Shown in pieces: positions 23,355 through 30,940 of a stretch of 37,701 nt of DNA (the stretch's first letter is position 1; the number at the start of each line of letters is the position of its first letter). This DNA is from a candidate division Zixibacteria bacterium SM23_73_2 (lineage in GTDB: Bacteria; Zixibacteria; MSB-5A5; SM23-73-2): contig LJUW01000005.1 in NCBI GenBank assembly GCA_001304315.1, positions 1 to 37,701 of the forward strand, read 5' to 3'. Position numbers and translations under genes: made by a program. The notes under the pieces were generated by a model. The model ran no database searches and had not been told where the DNA came from. It saw nothing but the letters and a program-made list of their open reading frames with translations.

Positions 23355-24473
23355 TTAGACCTTAACCGTTTCCTCTTTAATCTTAAACCTTTTATCCAGC
23401 TTTTTCATCTTCTCCACGATACCACCGTATTCCAGTTCAGAATAAGGAAGCATGGCGCATCCGGAGAATCCCTGGCGCCTTATTTCCAGAGCCTTATGGG
23501 AAACTTGATCCCTTATGTACTCCCAGAAAGGATGGTCAAAGCAGTCCGCTGGCTCGGTGAATTTACCCTCTCTCATCGAAAATGCCTGAGCAGTTACAAC
23601 CGGTGGTCCATCGAAAAAGGATATAGTTGAGTTAGCTTTGGATGGCATCAAAGGTCCAGTATGGCTTCCCCTCATAAACCCGGCCACGAAATGTCCGATG
23701 CTGTAAGGGGACAGCACCTCACCGGTGGCTGGAAAATCACTCTGCACCCTGACCAGAGCAACCGGATCATCTTTTCCGGTGTATTTCCCTGCGATATTGT
23801 GAAGCCTGGTGGTGCTGACTGCAGCTGCCTGCTCATCTTCATTTTTGACCCAAATGGATTCTACGACGAACCGCTGATTGTCACGTAAAAGGGCAGCGAT
23901 GTCGTAAAGCTCCTCAGGAGAGTTAAGCTCAATTACCCTGTCTGCCTCGGTATGGGAAACGTCCATTATAATGAATTTGAAACCCTCCATTTTGGGGGAA
24001 AGCATAAGCCCGGCATTGTGCATCGGATCAGTGAAAGCCAGATACAAAGGGAGATTATAGGCGCCCGGATCGGTTTTATCAGCTGCGAAAAATATGAATG
24101 ACTCGTTGGGTCTTTCATCCAATTCGATCTCAGCCACAGCCGGACCCATACCCTTGACGTTGCCGGAAAAGGCATCCTTTAGGAGGTCCTGACCTGCTCC
24201 GTAAAGTCCCTGAGACTTCGCAACCTCGGTTCCCTTGATGAAAGCGTCCCAGGCCAACTTGTGAATATCGGAATCCAGCTTACCCTTCTGATGGGACATG
24301 AGGATAGCAACGTCATCTCCGGTTGAGCTTATGTAAAAATCCTTGAGTAGACCTTTGCCAAGACCTTTGGATTTAACATGCTCATTCACCGCCTCTTTCA
24401 ATTTCTGGCTTGGTTTAATATGTCCTCCGATACTTCCAATATCCGCCTTGATTATACTTAAGGTAATCTTCAT
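23355..24473 (-). CDS. Fructose-1,6-bisphosphate aldolase/phosphatase (archaeal type, class V)
   Basis: This bifunctional enzyme condenses triose phosphates to fructose-1,6-bisphosphate and dephosphorylates it, giving a one-way gluconeogenic step. The 372-residue product matches the family along its length: IKADIGSIGGH (8-18, metal ligands Asp11 and His18), STGDDVA with Asp53-Asp54, YGAGQDLLKDAFSGNVKGMGP split over 91-111, FAADKTDPGAYNLP, GKYTGKDDP (229-237, with Tyr231 and Lys234 as likely equivalents of the Schiff-base pair), and SPYSIGHFVAGFMRGSHTGP. The family is best known from archaea and deep-branching thermophilic bacteria. A GAGGAGG site precedes the ATG and it has its own terminator. 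No classical FBPase gene is in the window. Confidence 0.95.
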   Translation of the reverse strand: MKITLSIIKADIGSIGGHIKPSQKLKEAVNEHVKSKGLGKGLLKDFYISSTGDDVAILMSHQKGKLDSDIHKLAWDAFIKGTEVAKSQGLYGAGQDLLKDAFSGNVKGMGPAVAEIELDERPNESFIFFAADKTDPGAYNLPLYLAFTDPMHNAGLMLSPKMEGFKFIIMDVSHTEADRVIELNSPEELYDIAALLRDNQRFVVESIWVKNEDEQAAAVSTTRLHNIAGKYTGKDDPVALVRVQSDFPATGEVLSPYSIGHFVAGFMRGSHTGPLMPSKANSTISFFDGPPVVTAQAFSMREGKFTEPADCFDHPFWEYIRDQVSHKALEIRRQGFSGCAMLPYSELEYGGIVEKMKKLDKRFKIKEETVKV

Positions 24474-24660
24474 CTAAAATCCTCCTCTAAAATGTTTACC
24501 CTTCAAAAGTTTATCTGAATGCTACGCATCAATCAAAAATATGTTGTAAAAACCCTTTTTTATTTTATCGGTAATTCCCGGAAAAAGTGAAATGCAAGGA
24601 TAGATATATTAATCCCTTTTATCCTCCCTTAGAAAATAGGTTCTGAGCACTCTCTGTCAA

Positions 24661-25197
24661 CTATTCTTTAAACTTTTTCTGTTCTTTGAGCAAATTTTTA
24701 CAATTTTTGCAGAAATTGTGACTTTTAATATCAGTATCCTTCAGGCTGTTGGAAAAATGCATCACGCATTTCGGATCCGGGCAATGTGAAAGACCAAAGG
24801 TATGCCCCAACTCGTGAACTGCCTCTTTTAAAACCCTCTGTTGAAATAACTCCTGATCCTCGGGCAGACCATAAAAGCTCTGATGTAATCGGGAAACTGA
24901 GATAATGCAAGATTTTCCCCAGATATCCGCCTCTCCGAAAATGAAGTTCAGAGATGGTACAAAAAGATCTAAATCGACTACGCCTAAAACTCTCTCGCAA
25001 TCTTTGTAAGAAGTTTTTGCTATCTCTTTCAAAATACTGGTTGAAAAATATTGTTTGCGTTCTGGATTGTAAGCGTAATCCGGTTTATCCAAGCCTTCCT
25101 TTATCTCGACCTCAAGCCCGAAAACCTCTTTTAATTTTGGCTTTAAATCAAAAAGATTTGACTGTTCAATTTCTCCCACTGGAATAATGCATATCAT
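24661..25197 (-). CDS. amzA: Archaemetzincin zinc metalloprotease
   Basis: This 178-residue protein has the extended metzincin-like motif HELGHTFGLSHC (128-139) with the catalytic Glu129, followed by Cys144, a Met-turn-like VM (145-146) and a CKNC pair (Cys163, Cys166) that bind a second, structural zinc. The order HEXXHXXGXXHCX4CXM then CXXC is diagnostic of archaemetzincins; the gap between Met and the last Cys pair is 16 residues here, one shorter than the usual 17. The N-terminus (MICIIPVGEI) also fits. No signal peptide, so cytoplasmic. Physiological substrate unknown. It lies upstream of the FBPase gene on the same strand, about 190 bases apart. Confidence 0.92.
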   Translation of the reverse strand: MICIIPVGEIEQSNLFDLKPKLKEVFGLEVEIKEGLDKPDYAYNPERKQYFSTSILKEIAKTSYKDCERVLGVVDLDLFVPSLNFIFGEADIWGKSCIISVSRLHQSFYGLPEDQELFQQRVLKEAVHELGHTFGLSHCPDPKCVMHFSNSLKDTDIKSHNFCKNCKNLLKEQKKFKE

Positions 25198-25552
25198 TTC
25201 TTCGCTTTCTTTGTCTTTCGGTATCTTTTCTACATTATGTTTTACTCAAAAACCAATACGAAGAATAAAAGAAAAGAAACTCCAATCGATATTCCTTTAA
25301 TACAAAGAAACATAACAAAACAAAAAAGAGCAATTAAAATTAATCAAATTCTTGCCAGTCAGAATGAACTTTAAATCTAAGTATCAGACTTAAAATAGAG
25401 TCATAATCATCTTCAGCCAATTTAATTATAAATGATTTTATCTGATAAAACGACTCCCAAATTCATACAGGAGTTTTGAATTTTTAAAATTTTGCTTGAC
25501 AAATAAAGTCAATTACTTTTAAATACCACCTGAAGTTTGGAATAAGAAATCG
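25198..25552. other. AT-rich divergent intergenic region
   Basis: This 355-base spacer lies between the minus-strand archaemetzincin gene and the plus-strand lipoprotein gene. Apart from a promoter near 25496-25524, nothing coding or repeated is recognised. Confidence 0.6.
25496..25524 (+). promoter_or_regulatory. Probable sigma70-type promoter for the Met-rich lipoprotein gene
   Basis: TTGACA (25496-25501) is followed 17 bases later by TTAAAT (25519-25524); the -10 match is only fair, and TAAATA one base on is an alternative. The start codon is about 60 bases downstream. Confidence 0.55.
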
Positions 25553-25585
25553 ATGGATCAGAACAATTTAGAAGGAGGTGAAGAA

Positions 25586-25915
25586 TTGAAAAAATCTTTG
25601 CTTATCTCTTTTGCCCTCACAATCCTTTTAGTAGCACTCTTATTTTCGTCCTGCAGCCAGGAGAAGGCAGTAGACACCATGATGGCCAATCCGGAGATTT
25701 CCGAGATGATTATGAAAAAGATGATGGAGTCCCCCGAGCACAAGAACAGGGTGATGAACATGACCATGCAAGATTCTGTCTTCATATATCGGGTCATGGA
25801 TTCGATCCTGGTAGACCAGAGCTTAATGGATGCCATGATGGTTAAGATGGTAGAAAACGAATATGCCCAGGAGCTGATCAAAGAAAAAGCACAGGAATTG
25901 AGGAGAAAGAAATAA
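25586..25915 (+). CDS. Small methionine-rich lipoprotein
   Basis: The TTG at 25586 is chosen because a full AAGGAGGTGA ribosome binding site lies five bases before it; the frame is open further up to an ATG at 25553 without such a site. The product has 109 residues: a lipoprotein signal peptide with lipobox LFSSC (Cys23) and a mature region of about 87 residues with 14 methionines, often in pairs or MxM (TMMANPEISEMIMKKMM, NMTMQ, DAMMVKM), and one PEHKN histidine. It is helical and highly charged. Methionine-rich periplasmic proteins often bind copper or silver, but no metal gene is nearby. Monocistronic, with its own promoter and terminator. Function unknown. Confidence 0.75.
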   Translation: MKKSLLISFALTILLVALLFSSCSQEKAVDTMMANPEISEMIMKKMMESPEHKNRVMNMTMQDSVFIYRVMDSILVDQSLMDAMMVKMVENEYAQELIKEKAQELRRKK

Positions 25916-25934
25916 ACTTACACTTTTTTACCTC

Positions 25935-25968
25935 AAAGCGTTGATTCTTAATGAATCAGCGCTTTTTT
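25935..25968 (+). terminator. Intrinsic terminator of the Met-rich lipoprotein gene
   Basis: The stem AAAGCGTTGATTC/GAATCAGCGCTTT (one G-U pair) is followed by six T. It sits about 20 bases after the stop codon, directly before the tldD promoter. Confidence 0.85.
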
Positions 25969-25969
25969 G

Positions 25970-25997
25970 TTGACTTATAAGATTATTTTTGTATAGA
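25970..25997 (+). promoter_or_regulatory. Probable promoter for tldD
   Basis: TTGACT (25970-25975) and TATAGA (25992-25997) are separated by 16 bases and overlap the tail of the upstream terminator. The ATG at 26020 is close, and no Shine-Dalgarno sequence is visible, so the leader is very short. Confidence 0.55.
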
Positions 25998-26019
25998 TAA
26001 TAGTTGTATAAATTTTATT

Positions 26020-27558
26020 ATGGAAAAAGACACTTTCAGAATCGGCCGCAGAGATTTTTTGAAATCGGCAATTGGTTCCGGTGTAATACTTTTTTCCTTT
26101 CCTTTTTTACTCGATTGTGCAGGGGAGAAAAAAATGAAAGACAAAATGCTTTTAGAGCTTTTATCTGAGAAGGAATTTAAAAAAATACTTGAGGAAGCCC
26201 TATCCAGAGGTGGAGATTTCGCAGAGATCTATCTGGAGCACAGGATTAAAACCGAGATATTCTTAGAGGAGGACAAGCTCAAAAACGTATCCTATGGTGT
26301 CCTTTTCGGAGCAGGGGTCCGGGTTAATTCCGGGGAAAAGACCGGTTATGCCTTCTCGGACGAGATCTCCCTTGAAAAAGTAAAACGGGCTTCCCAGGTT
26401 GCATCCCATATTGCCAATTCGAACAAAAAACTCAATCCCTTGCCACTAAAAACTGAAAAGGTAAAGCCGTACTTCACGCTCGAATCTCCGGTTTCCCTGA
26501 TGGGGGATGATGAGAAAATAAATTACCTTAAAAGAGCAAACCAGGCTGCCAGGGATTACCATCGAAAAATCGAGCAGGTTAAAGTCGAGTGGTATGACGA
26601 GGCTAAGAACATAGCCATCATAAACTCGGAAGGTAAAAAGATCTCGGATACCCAGCACTTGATCAGGATGGCGATCTTCCCTTTGGCTATAGACGGCAGC
26701 AAAAAGTTCGAAGGATATGCCACCTCGGGCGGAAAGGTTAACATCTCCTACTTCGATAAATACCCTCCCGAGAAGACCGGTATTGAAGCTGCCCGACAGG
26801 CGGTGGAGATGCTATCTGCCGCAGATACTCCGGCAGGTTCATTGCCGGTGGTGGTTGGAAACGGCTGGGGCGGAGTTTTGATTCACGAGGCATTCGGTCA
26901 CAGCCTGGAAGGGGATGGCATAAGAAAGAGAACCTCCCTTATGGCAAGTCAATTAAATCAAAAGGTCGCTTCCGAGGTAGTGACGGTAATAGACGATGCC
27001 ACAATTCCATATGGCCGGGGATCATTCAACATAGATGATGAGGGGACTTTGGGACAGAACAAGGTTTTAGTCAAAAATGGTATCCTACAAGGATATCTGT
27101 ATGATAAATTGAATGCCAAACTTATGAAAACCAACTCCACCGGCAATGGGAGAAGGGAATCCTACCGCCACTATCCTATTCCCCGGATGACCAATACCTA
27201 CATTAAAAAGGGAGAAACAGATCCAGAGGACATAATAAAATCGGTTAAAAATGGAGTGTACGCTAAGAAATTGGGCGGAGGAAGTGTTGACCATACCACC
27301 GGGAATTTCAATTTCCTGATAAGGGAAGCTTATCTGATCGAGGACGGAAAGGTAACCCAACCGGTGAAAGGAGCGGTTCTGATAGGAAACGGTTTGGAGG
27401 CTGTTAAGAAAATCGAGCTGGTGGGAAATGACCTGAGGATTGATCCCACAACCGGCACCTGCGGAAAAGATGGCCAGAGTGTTTTCGCCGGAGTTGGACA
27501 ACCGACTGTCAAGTTCACTGAAATGACAGTTGGCGGAACAAAGATAAAAAAAGTTTAG
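26020..27558 (+). CDS. tldD: TldD-family metalloprotease with a Tat signal peptide
   Basis: TldD is the zinc-bearing subunit of the TldD/TldE protease that degrades or trims unfolded peptides. The 512-residue product has the HExxxH motif in LIHEAFGHSLEGDG (His289, Glu290, His294) and the third zinc ligand Cys481 in GTCGKDGQ. The N-terminus is unusual: GRRDFLKSAIGSGVILFSF is a twin-arginine signal (RRxFLK), followed by a lipobox-like LLDC (about 30-33), so this enzyme seems to be exported folded and perhaps anchored as a lipoprotein; E. coli TldD is cytoplasmic. No Shine-Dalgarno site is seen before the ATG, which the signal peptide nevertheless supports. It is followed after 14 bases by tldE. 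Confidence 0.92.
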   Translation: MEKDTFRIGRRDFLKSAIGSGVILFSFPFLLDCAGEKKMKDKMLLELLSEKEFKKILEEALSRGGDFAEIYLEHRIKTEIFLEEDKLKNVSYGVLFGAGVRVNSGEKTGYAFSDEISLEKVKRASQVASHIANSNKKLNPLPLKTEKVKPYFTLESPVSLMGDDEKINYLKRANQAARDYHRKIEQVKVEWYDEAKNIAIINSEGKKISDTQHLIRMAIFPLAIDGSKKFEGYATSGGKVNISYFDKYPPEKTGIEAARQAVEMLSAADTPAGSLPVVVGNGWGGVLIHEAFGHSLEGDGIRKRTSLMASQLNQKVASEVVTVIDDATIPYGRGSFNIDDEGTLGQNKVLVKNGILQGYLYDKLNAKLMKTNSTGNGRRESYRHYPIPRMTNTYIKKGETDPEDIIKSVKNGVYAKKLGGGSVDHTTGNFNFLIREAYLIEDGKVTQPVKGAVLIGNGLEAVKKIELVGNDLRIDPTTGTCGKDGQSVFAGVGQPTVKFTEMTVGGTKIKKV

Positions 27559-27572
27559 TCGGATAGGAAGGG

Positions 27573-28229
27573 ATGAAAATGAACTATCTTGAACTTGCCA
27601 GCGATGTTACAAAAAAAGCCATAAAAAAAGGGGCGAATGAATCCGAAGTCTTTCTCGAGATCTCAACCGAATTTCAGGTGAGAACCAGAAAGGGCGAAAT
27701 CGAGATCCTTAAACAATCCCAGAAATCTGGATTGGGTCTTAGGGTATTTGTGGATAATAGATTGGGATTTTCCTATACTTCCGATTTCAACTTTGAGAAT
27801 CTCGAAACTCTGATGGAAAAAACTATTGTTTTAGCCGGGCATTCCTCATCGGATGAGTTTTTTGGTCTGCCGGAAAAGGATGCATTATACAATGAAAACA
27901 TCAAAGACCTTAAAATCTACGATCCCCGGGTAGATACAATAGATACCGAAACCAAAATCGAGTTAGCCAAAAGAGCGGAGGAGGCTTGTTTTTCTGAAAG
28001 TTCCCGGATTAAAAACTCCGAGGGGGCTAATTTCATATCAGAGAAAAACACCATCATCATAGCCAATTCGATCTCTGATCCAATCTCTTTCGATTCCACC
28101 TATTTTTATCTTTCAGCCGAGCCGATTGCCGAGAATGCAAACGAGAAAAGGATCGGAGTTTTCTGGGATTCCAAAAGGTTCCGGTTATTTTGGAGAATAT
28201 TATCTCCAACCGCTTTTTGTATGCTTTAG
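27573..28229 (+). pseudogene. tldE: tldE (pmbA) N-terminal part, broken by frameshift
   Basis: TldE is the non-catalytic-site partner of TldD. This frame (218 residues) begins with a typical TldE N-terminus, NYLELASDVTKKAIKKGANESEVFLE, and continues to about GVFWDS, after which it leaves the family sequence and stops at 28229. The ATG at 27579, six bases after GGAAGGG, is the better start than 27573. No signal peptide is present, in contrast to TldD. The rest of the gene continues in another frame (28190-28828). At the junction one extra base in the A4 run at 28173-28176 would give SKKVPVIL, the family sequence, but about 30 residues normally lying before that motif also seem to be missing. 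Confidence 0.8.
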
Positions 28230-28828
28230 CCTCCGCTGTTAACGGGGATAACGTTTACAAGAAAGCTTCCTTTTTGGCTTCGATGCTGAATAAAAAAGTC
28301 AGTACCGATTTGATAAATTTGAACGACGATGGAACGATATCAAAAGGATTGAACTCCAGACCATTTGATGATGAGGGAGTTTTGACCAGAAGGAAAAAAA
28401 TAATCGACAAAGGGGTTCTAACTTCGTTCCTTTACGATACCTACACTGCCACAAAGGCTAAAACGACCTCAACCGGAAATGCCTCCAGAGGGTATGACGA
28501 TACTCCGCATATCGGGATTTTGAATTTCTATATGGAGAATGGAGAAACAACCTTAGAGCAGATGATAAAAGGTATAAAATCTGGTCTTCTGATAACAGAT
28601 CTGATGGGCTTTGGAATCAACTGGGTAACCGGTGATTTCTCCCAGATGGCAGAGGGAATATGGATTGAAAACGGAGAGCTGACCTACCCTGTGGACGAGG
28701 TAACCCTGGCTGGCACTCTATTTGACCTCTTAGCTAAAGTTGAACAGGTTGGAGATGATCTGGTTTTCCGTGGTCCTGTTGCCTGTCCGAGCCTGAAGAT
28801 TAGTGAGATGGTTATTGGAGGTAAATAA
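28190..28828 (+). pseudogene. tldE: tldE (pmbA) C-terminal part, broken by frameshift
   Basis: This frame is open from before 28175, where it reads KVPVILENIISNRFLYALAS, and runs to the normal TldE end (KISEMVIGGK). Family motifs include NGDNVYKKASFLASMLNKKV, DDGTISKGLNSRPFDDEGV, TRRKKIIDKGVLTSFLYDTYTA and TTSTGNASRG. It has no start of its own: the TTG at 28190 lies in the middle of the conserved PVIL segment. Together the two parts would make about 418 residues, shorter than the usual 440-450, consistent with a deletion of 3n+1 bases near 28160-28176. Confidence 0.82.
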
Positions 28829-28944
28829 AAAAAATCCCACTTTGTAAAAGAGGGAGCAAAAACAATCCCACTAAATACACCTTTATCAAAGGGGAGCTCA
28901 TAATTCCCCCCTTGATAAAAGGGACAAAGAGGGATTAAGAAAAT

Positions 28945-28977
28945 TCCCCCTTTCTCAAAGGGGGATAAAGGGGGATT
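28945..28977. repeat. Left inverted repeat of the DUF559 cassette
   Basis: This 33-base C/G-rich unit (TCCCCCTTTCTCAAAGGGGG... plus GATAAAGGGGGATT) contains its own hairpin, TCCCCCTTT/AAAGGGGGA. It matches the right repeat at 29375-29407 in inverted orientation at 27 of 33 positions. More degenerate copies lie to its left between about 28830 and 28938. Confidence 0.75.
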
Positions 28978-28987
28978 AAATCAGATT

Positions 28988-29335
28988 ATGTTATTTTATA
29001 ACAAAAACCTAAAAAGCTATGCCAGAACCCTTAGGAATAATATGACCGATGCTGAAAAGCTGCTTTGGTCAAAAATAAGAAGAAAACAGCTTAAAGATTG
29101 TCAGTTCTACAGACAAAAAATCATAGGCAACTATATCGTCGATTTTTACTGTCCTAAGGCAAGTTTAATATTAGAGATTGACGGTAGTCAACATTATCAG
29201 GAGGAAGGAATAAAAAGGGATAAAAAAAGAGATGCCTATTTAAAAAATATCGGACTTAAAGTTCTCAGGTTCTCAGATGGGGAGGTATTTGAGAATTTAC
29301 CTGTGGTGGTTGAAAAAATATATGAAGATCTATAG
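28988..29335 (+). CDS. DUF559 (Vsr-like PD-(D/E)XK) endonuclease-domain protein
   Basis: This 115-residue protein shows the complete DUF559/COG2852 pattern: LRNNMTDAEKLLWSKIR (15-31), FYRQKIIGNYIVDFYCPKA (40-58) with Asp52, LILEIDGSQH (60-69) with Glu63 as in the ExK/ExD part of the restriction-like fold, and GLKVLRFSDGEVFENL. The fold is related to very-short-patch-repair (Vsr) endonucleases; the activity is inferred. It is bounded by inverted C/G-rich repeats and has no operon partner, so it looks like cargo or a driver of a small mobile unit. The ATG at 28988 has no strong ribosome binding site. Confidence 0.88.
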   Translation: MLFYNKNLKSYARTLRNNMTDAEKLLWSKIRRKQLKDCQFYRQKIIGNYIVDFYCPKASLILEIDGSQHYQEEGIKRDKKRDAYLKNIGLKVLRFSDGEVFENLPVVVEKIYEDL

Positions 29336-29767
29336 TCCCTCTGTATCCCCTTTTTTACAGACGGGAAGTAAAATAATCCCCCTTATTCCCCCTTTTGTAA
29401 GGGGGGAGTGGAAGAAATCCCCCTTTTTTATAGGGTATAAAGGGGAATTAATAATTCCTACTGGACGAGAAAAAATTGTCCCTGGGTGTAGGTGGTAAAC
29501 CTATCACCTTTCGATTAACACCTTTAACTTTTATCTTATGACCTTAGTAGAATTAACAATCTCAATCTAAATATACTTAAGAACTATAGAGTCAAGCTGA
29601 ATTTGCACTACAGAGTATCACTGTTCACTATGGATGTAATCTTCCATCGGTGCTATCAGTAGGTAAATGACATATTATTGTAAAAGTACTGAAAAAAAAG
29701 AAAATCGAAACAAAACTAAAAAGACCCAGTATTAAATTCAACAAGTCATAATAAAAAGAAAAACCAG
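29336..29767. other. Intergenic region with C/G-rich repeats, then AT-rich spacer
   Basis: The first 120 bases hold the right-hand repeats of the DUF559 cassette (TCCCC...GGGGA copies to about 29458). The remaining 300 bases are AT-rich with no gene, terminator or promoter I can support. Confidence 0.6.
29375..29407. repeat. Right inverted repeat of the DUF559 cassette
   Basis: AATCCCCCTTATTCCCCCTT followed by TTGTAAGGGGGGA is the inverted counterpart of 28945-28977. It also folds on itself (TCCCCCTTTTGTAAGGGGGGA). A further degenerate copy (AAATCCCCC...AAAGGGGAATT) follows at about 29417-29453. Confidence 0.75.
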
Positions 29768-29797
29768 ATGTTGAACCTTTTCGCAGGAGAAGCTTAT

Positions 29798-30832
29798 ATG
29801 TTGAAAAAATCTCAAAATCTAAAAGAATTCTTCAGTTCTTTTACTAAAGGAGTATTGGTTTCCTTGTTCTTAATCTCTTTGTTTGCTTTTCCTCAAAGCA
29901 TATATAGTCAAACGGCTCCTAACTTGGAACAGGGTAAGAAACTTTTCGAAGAGGAAAAATATGAGGAAGCGAAGGTTGTCTTGGAAGACCTTCTCAAATC
30001 GGAACCTAAAAATCACCAGGCAAATTTCTTCTTAGGTAAAATTAATTTTTTCCAAGAAAACCACGACCAGGCCATCGAATATGGGAAAAAAGCAGTGAAG
30101 CAAAAAGATTCTGATTCTGAGTATCGTCTCTGGCTGGGTCGTTCATATATGCTTAAGGCTCAGAACTCAGGTATGTTAAAAGCATTGTTTGCCGCAAAAA
30201 GTGGAAAAAAAGAATATGAAAAGGCGATTGAATTAGATTCTACCAATGCGGAGGCAAGGTTCGATCTCTGCATGTTTCTTACTCAGGCTCCGGGAATAGC
30301 AGGTGGAGACGAGAAGAAAGCTAAAAAGCAAGCAGAGATCATCCAGTCCTTGGATCCCATTTTAGGATTTTATGCATGGGGGAGCATCTGGGAAAAAGAT
30401 GGCAAGCTGGACAAGGCTGAAGCATCATTAAGAAGGGCAATAGAGCTGGATACCTCCTCTAATCACCAGTCCACCTATTTTCTCGGATACTTCTTTCAAA
30501 GACATGAAAAATATGACGAGGCAGTAAATCTCTTCGAGGATCTCCTGAAGAATAATCCCGATGAGAGGAATGCTCTTTATCAGATTGGAAAAACCTACGT
30601 TTTAGCCAAGGATAGCCTGGACAAAGCAGAGAGGTGCTTTAAGAGATATCTGGAGGAAAATCCTCCAAAGAATTCCCCCGGCTGGGCAGGTGCTCACTGG
30701 AGATTGGGAATGGTCTACGATCTTCAGGGTAAAACCGACCTGGCTTTGAAGGAATTAAAAAAAGCGGTGGAGCTTGAGCCTGAGAGTGAATCTTTTAAAA
30801 AGACCTTAAAGGAAGTAGAAAAGAAAAAATAG
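29798..30832 (+). CDS. Secreted TPR-repeat protein
   Basis: The ATG at 29798 is chosen because AGGAG lies eight bases before it; an in-frame ATG at 29768 lacks a clear site. The product has 344 residues, a long N-region and signal peptide (KGVLVSLFLISLFAFPQSIYS, cleaved before QTAPN), and then six to seven TPR hairpins, for example GKKLFEEEKYEEAKVVLEDLL, AEASLRRAIELD and ALKELKKAVELEPE. It is probably periplasmic and binds other proteins. Single gene with its own terminator. No enzymatic domain is seen. Confidence 0.82.
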   Translation: MLKKSQNLKEFFSSFTKGVLVSLFLISLFAFPQSIYSQTAPNLEQGKKLFEEEKYEEAKVVLEDLLKSEPKNHQANFFLGKINFFQENHDQAIEYGKKAVKQKDSDSEYRLWLGRSYMLKAQNSGMLKALFAAKSGKKEYEKAIELDSTNAEARFDLCMFLTQAPGIAGGDEKKAKKQAEIIQSLDPILGFYAWGSIWEKDGKLDKAEASLRRAIELDTSSNHQSTYFLGYFFQRHEKYDEAVNLFEDLLKNNPDERNALYQIGKTYVLAKDSLDKAERCFKRYLEENPPKNSPGWAGAHWRLGMVYDLQGKTDLALKELKKAVELEPESESFKKTLKEVEKKK

Positions 30833-30883
30833 AATATAAGTCTTCAACAGTTTTTTTCAGTATAAACTTACATACTTAATAAT

Positions 30884-30915
30884 AAAAGGGAGACCGCAAG
30901 AGTCTCCCCTATTTT
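30884..30915. terminator. Bidirectional terminator between converging genes
   Basis: The perfect stem GGGAGAC (30888-30894)/GTCTCCC (30902-30908) has T-rich tracts on both strands. It lies between the TPR gene (plus) and the surface-protein gene (minus), about 50 and 30 bases from their stops. Confidence 0.78.
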
Positions 30916-30940
30916 CTGTTCATTTTCCAAGCAACGCTGG

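Noticed and set aside
25586-28828. RiPP or microcin gene cluster with TldD/TldE
   Set aside because: No precursor peptide or modification enzyme is present; the small Met-rich protein is a lipoprotein with its own promoter and terminator.
29277-29498. 73-residue open frame after the DUF559 gene
   Set aside because: It overlaps the DUF559 gene and translates the C/G-rich repeats.
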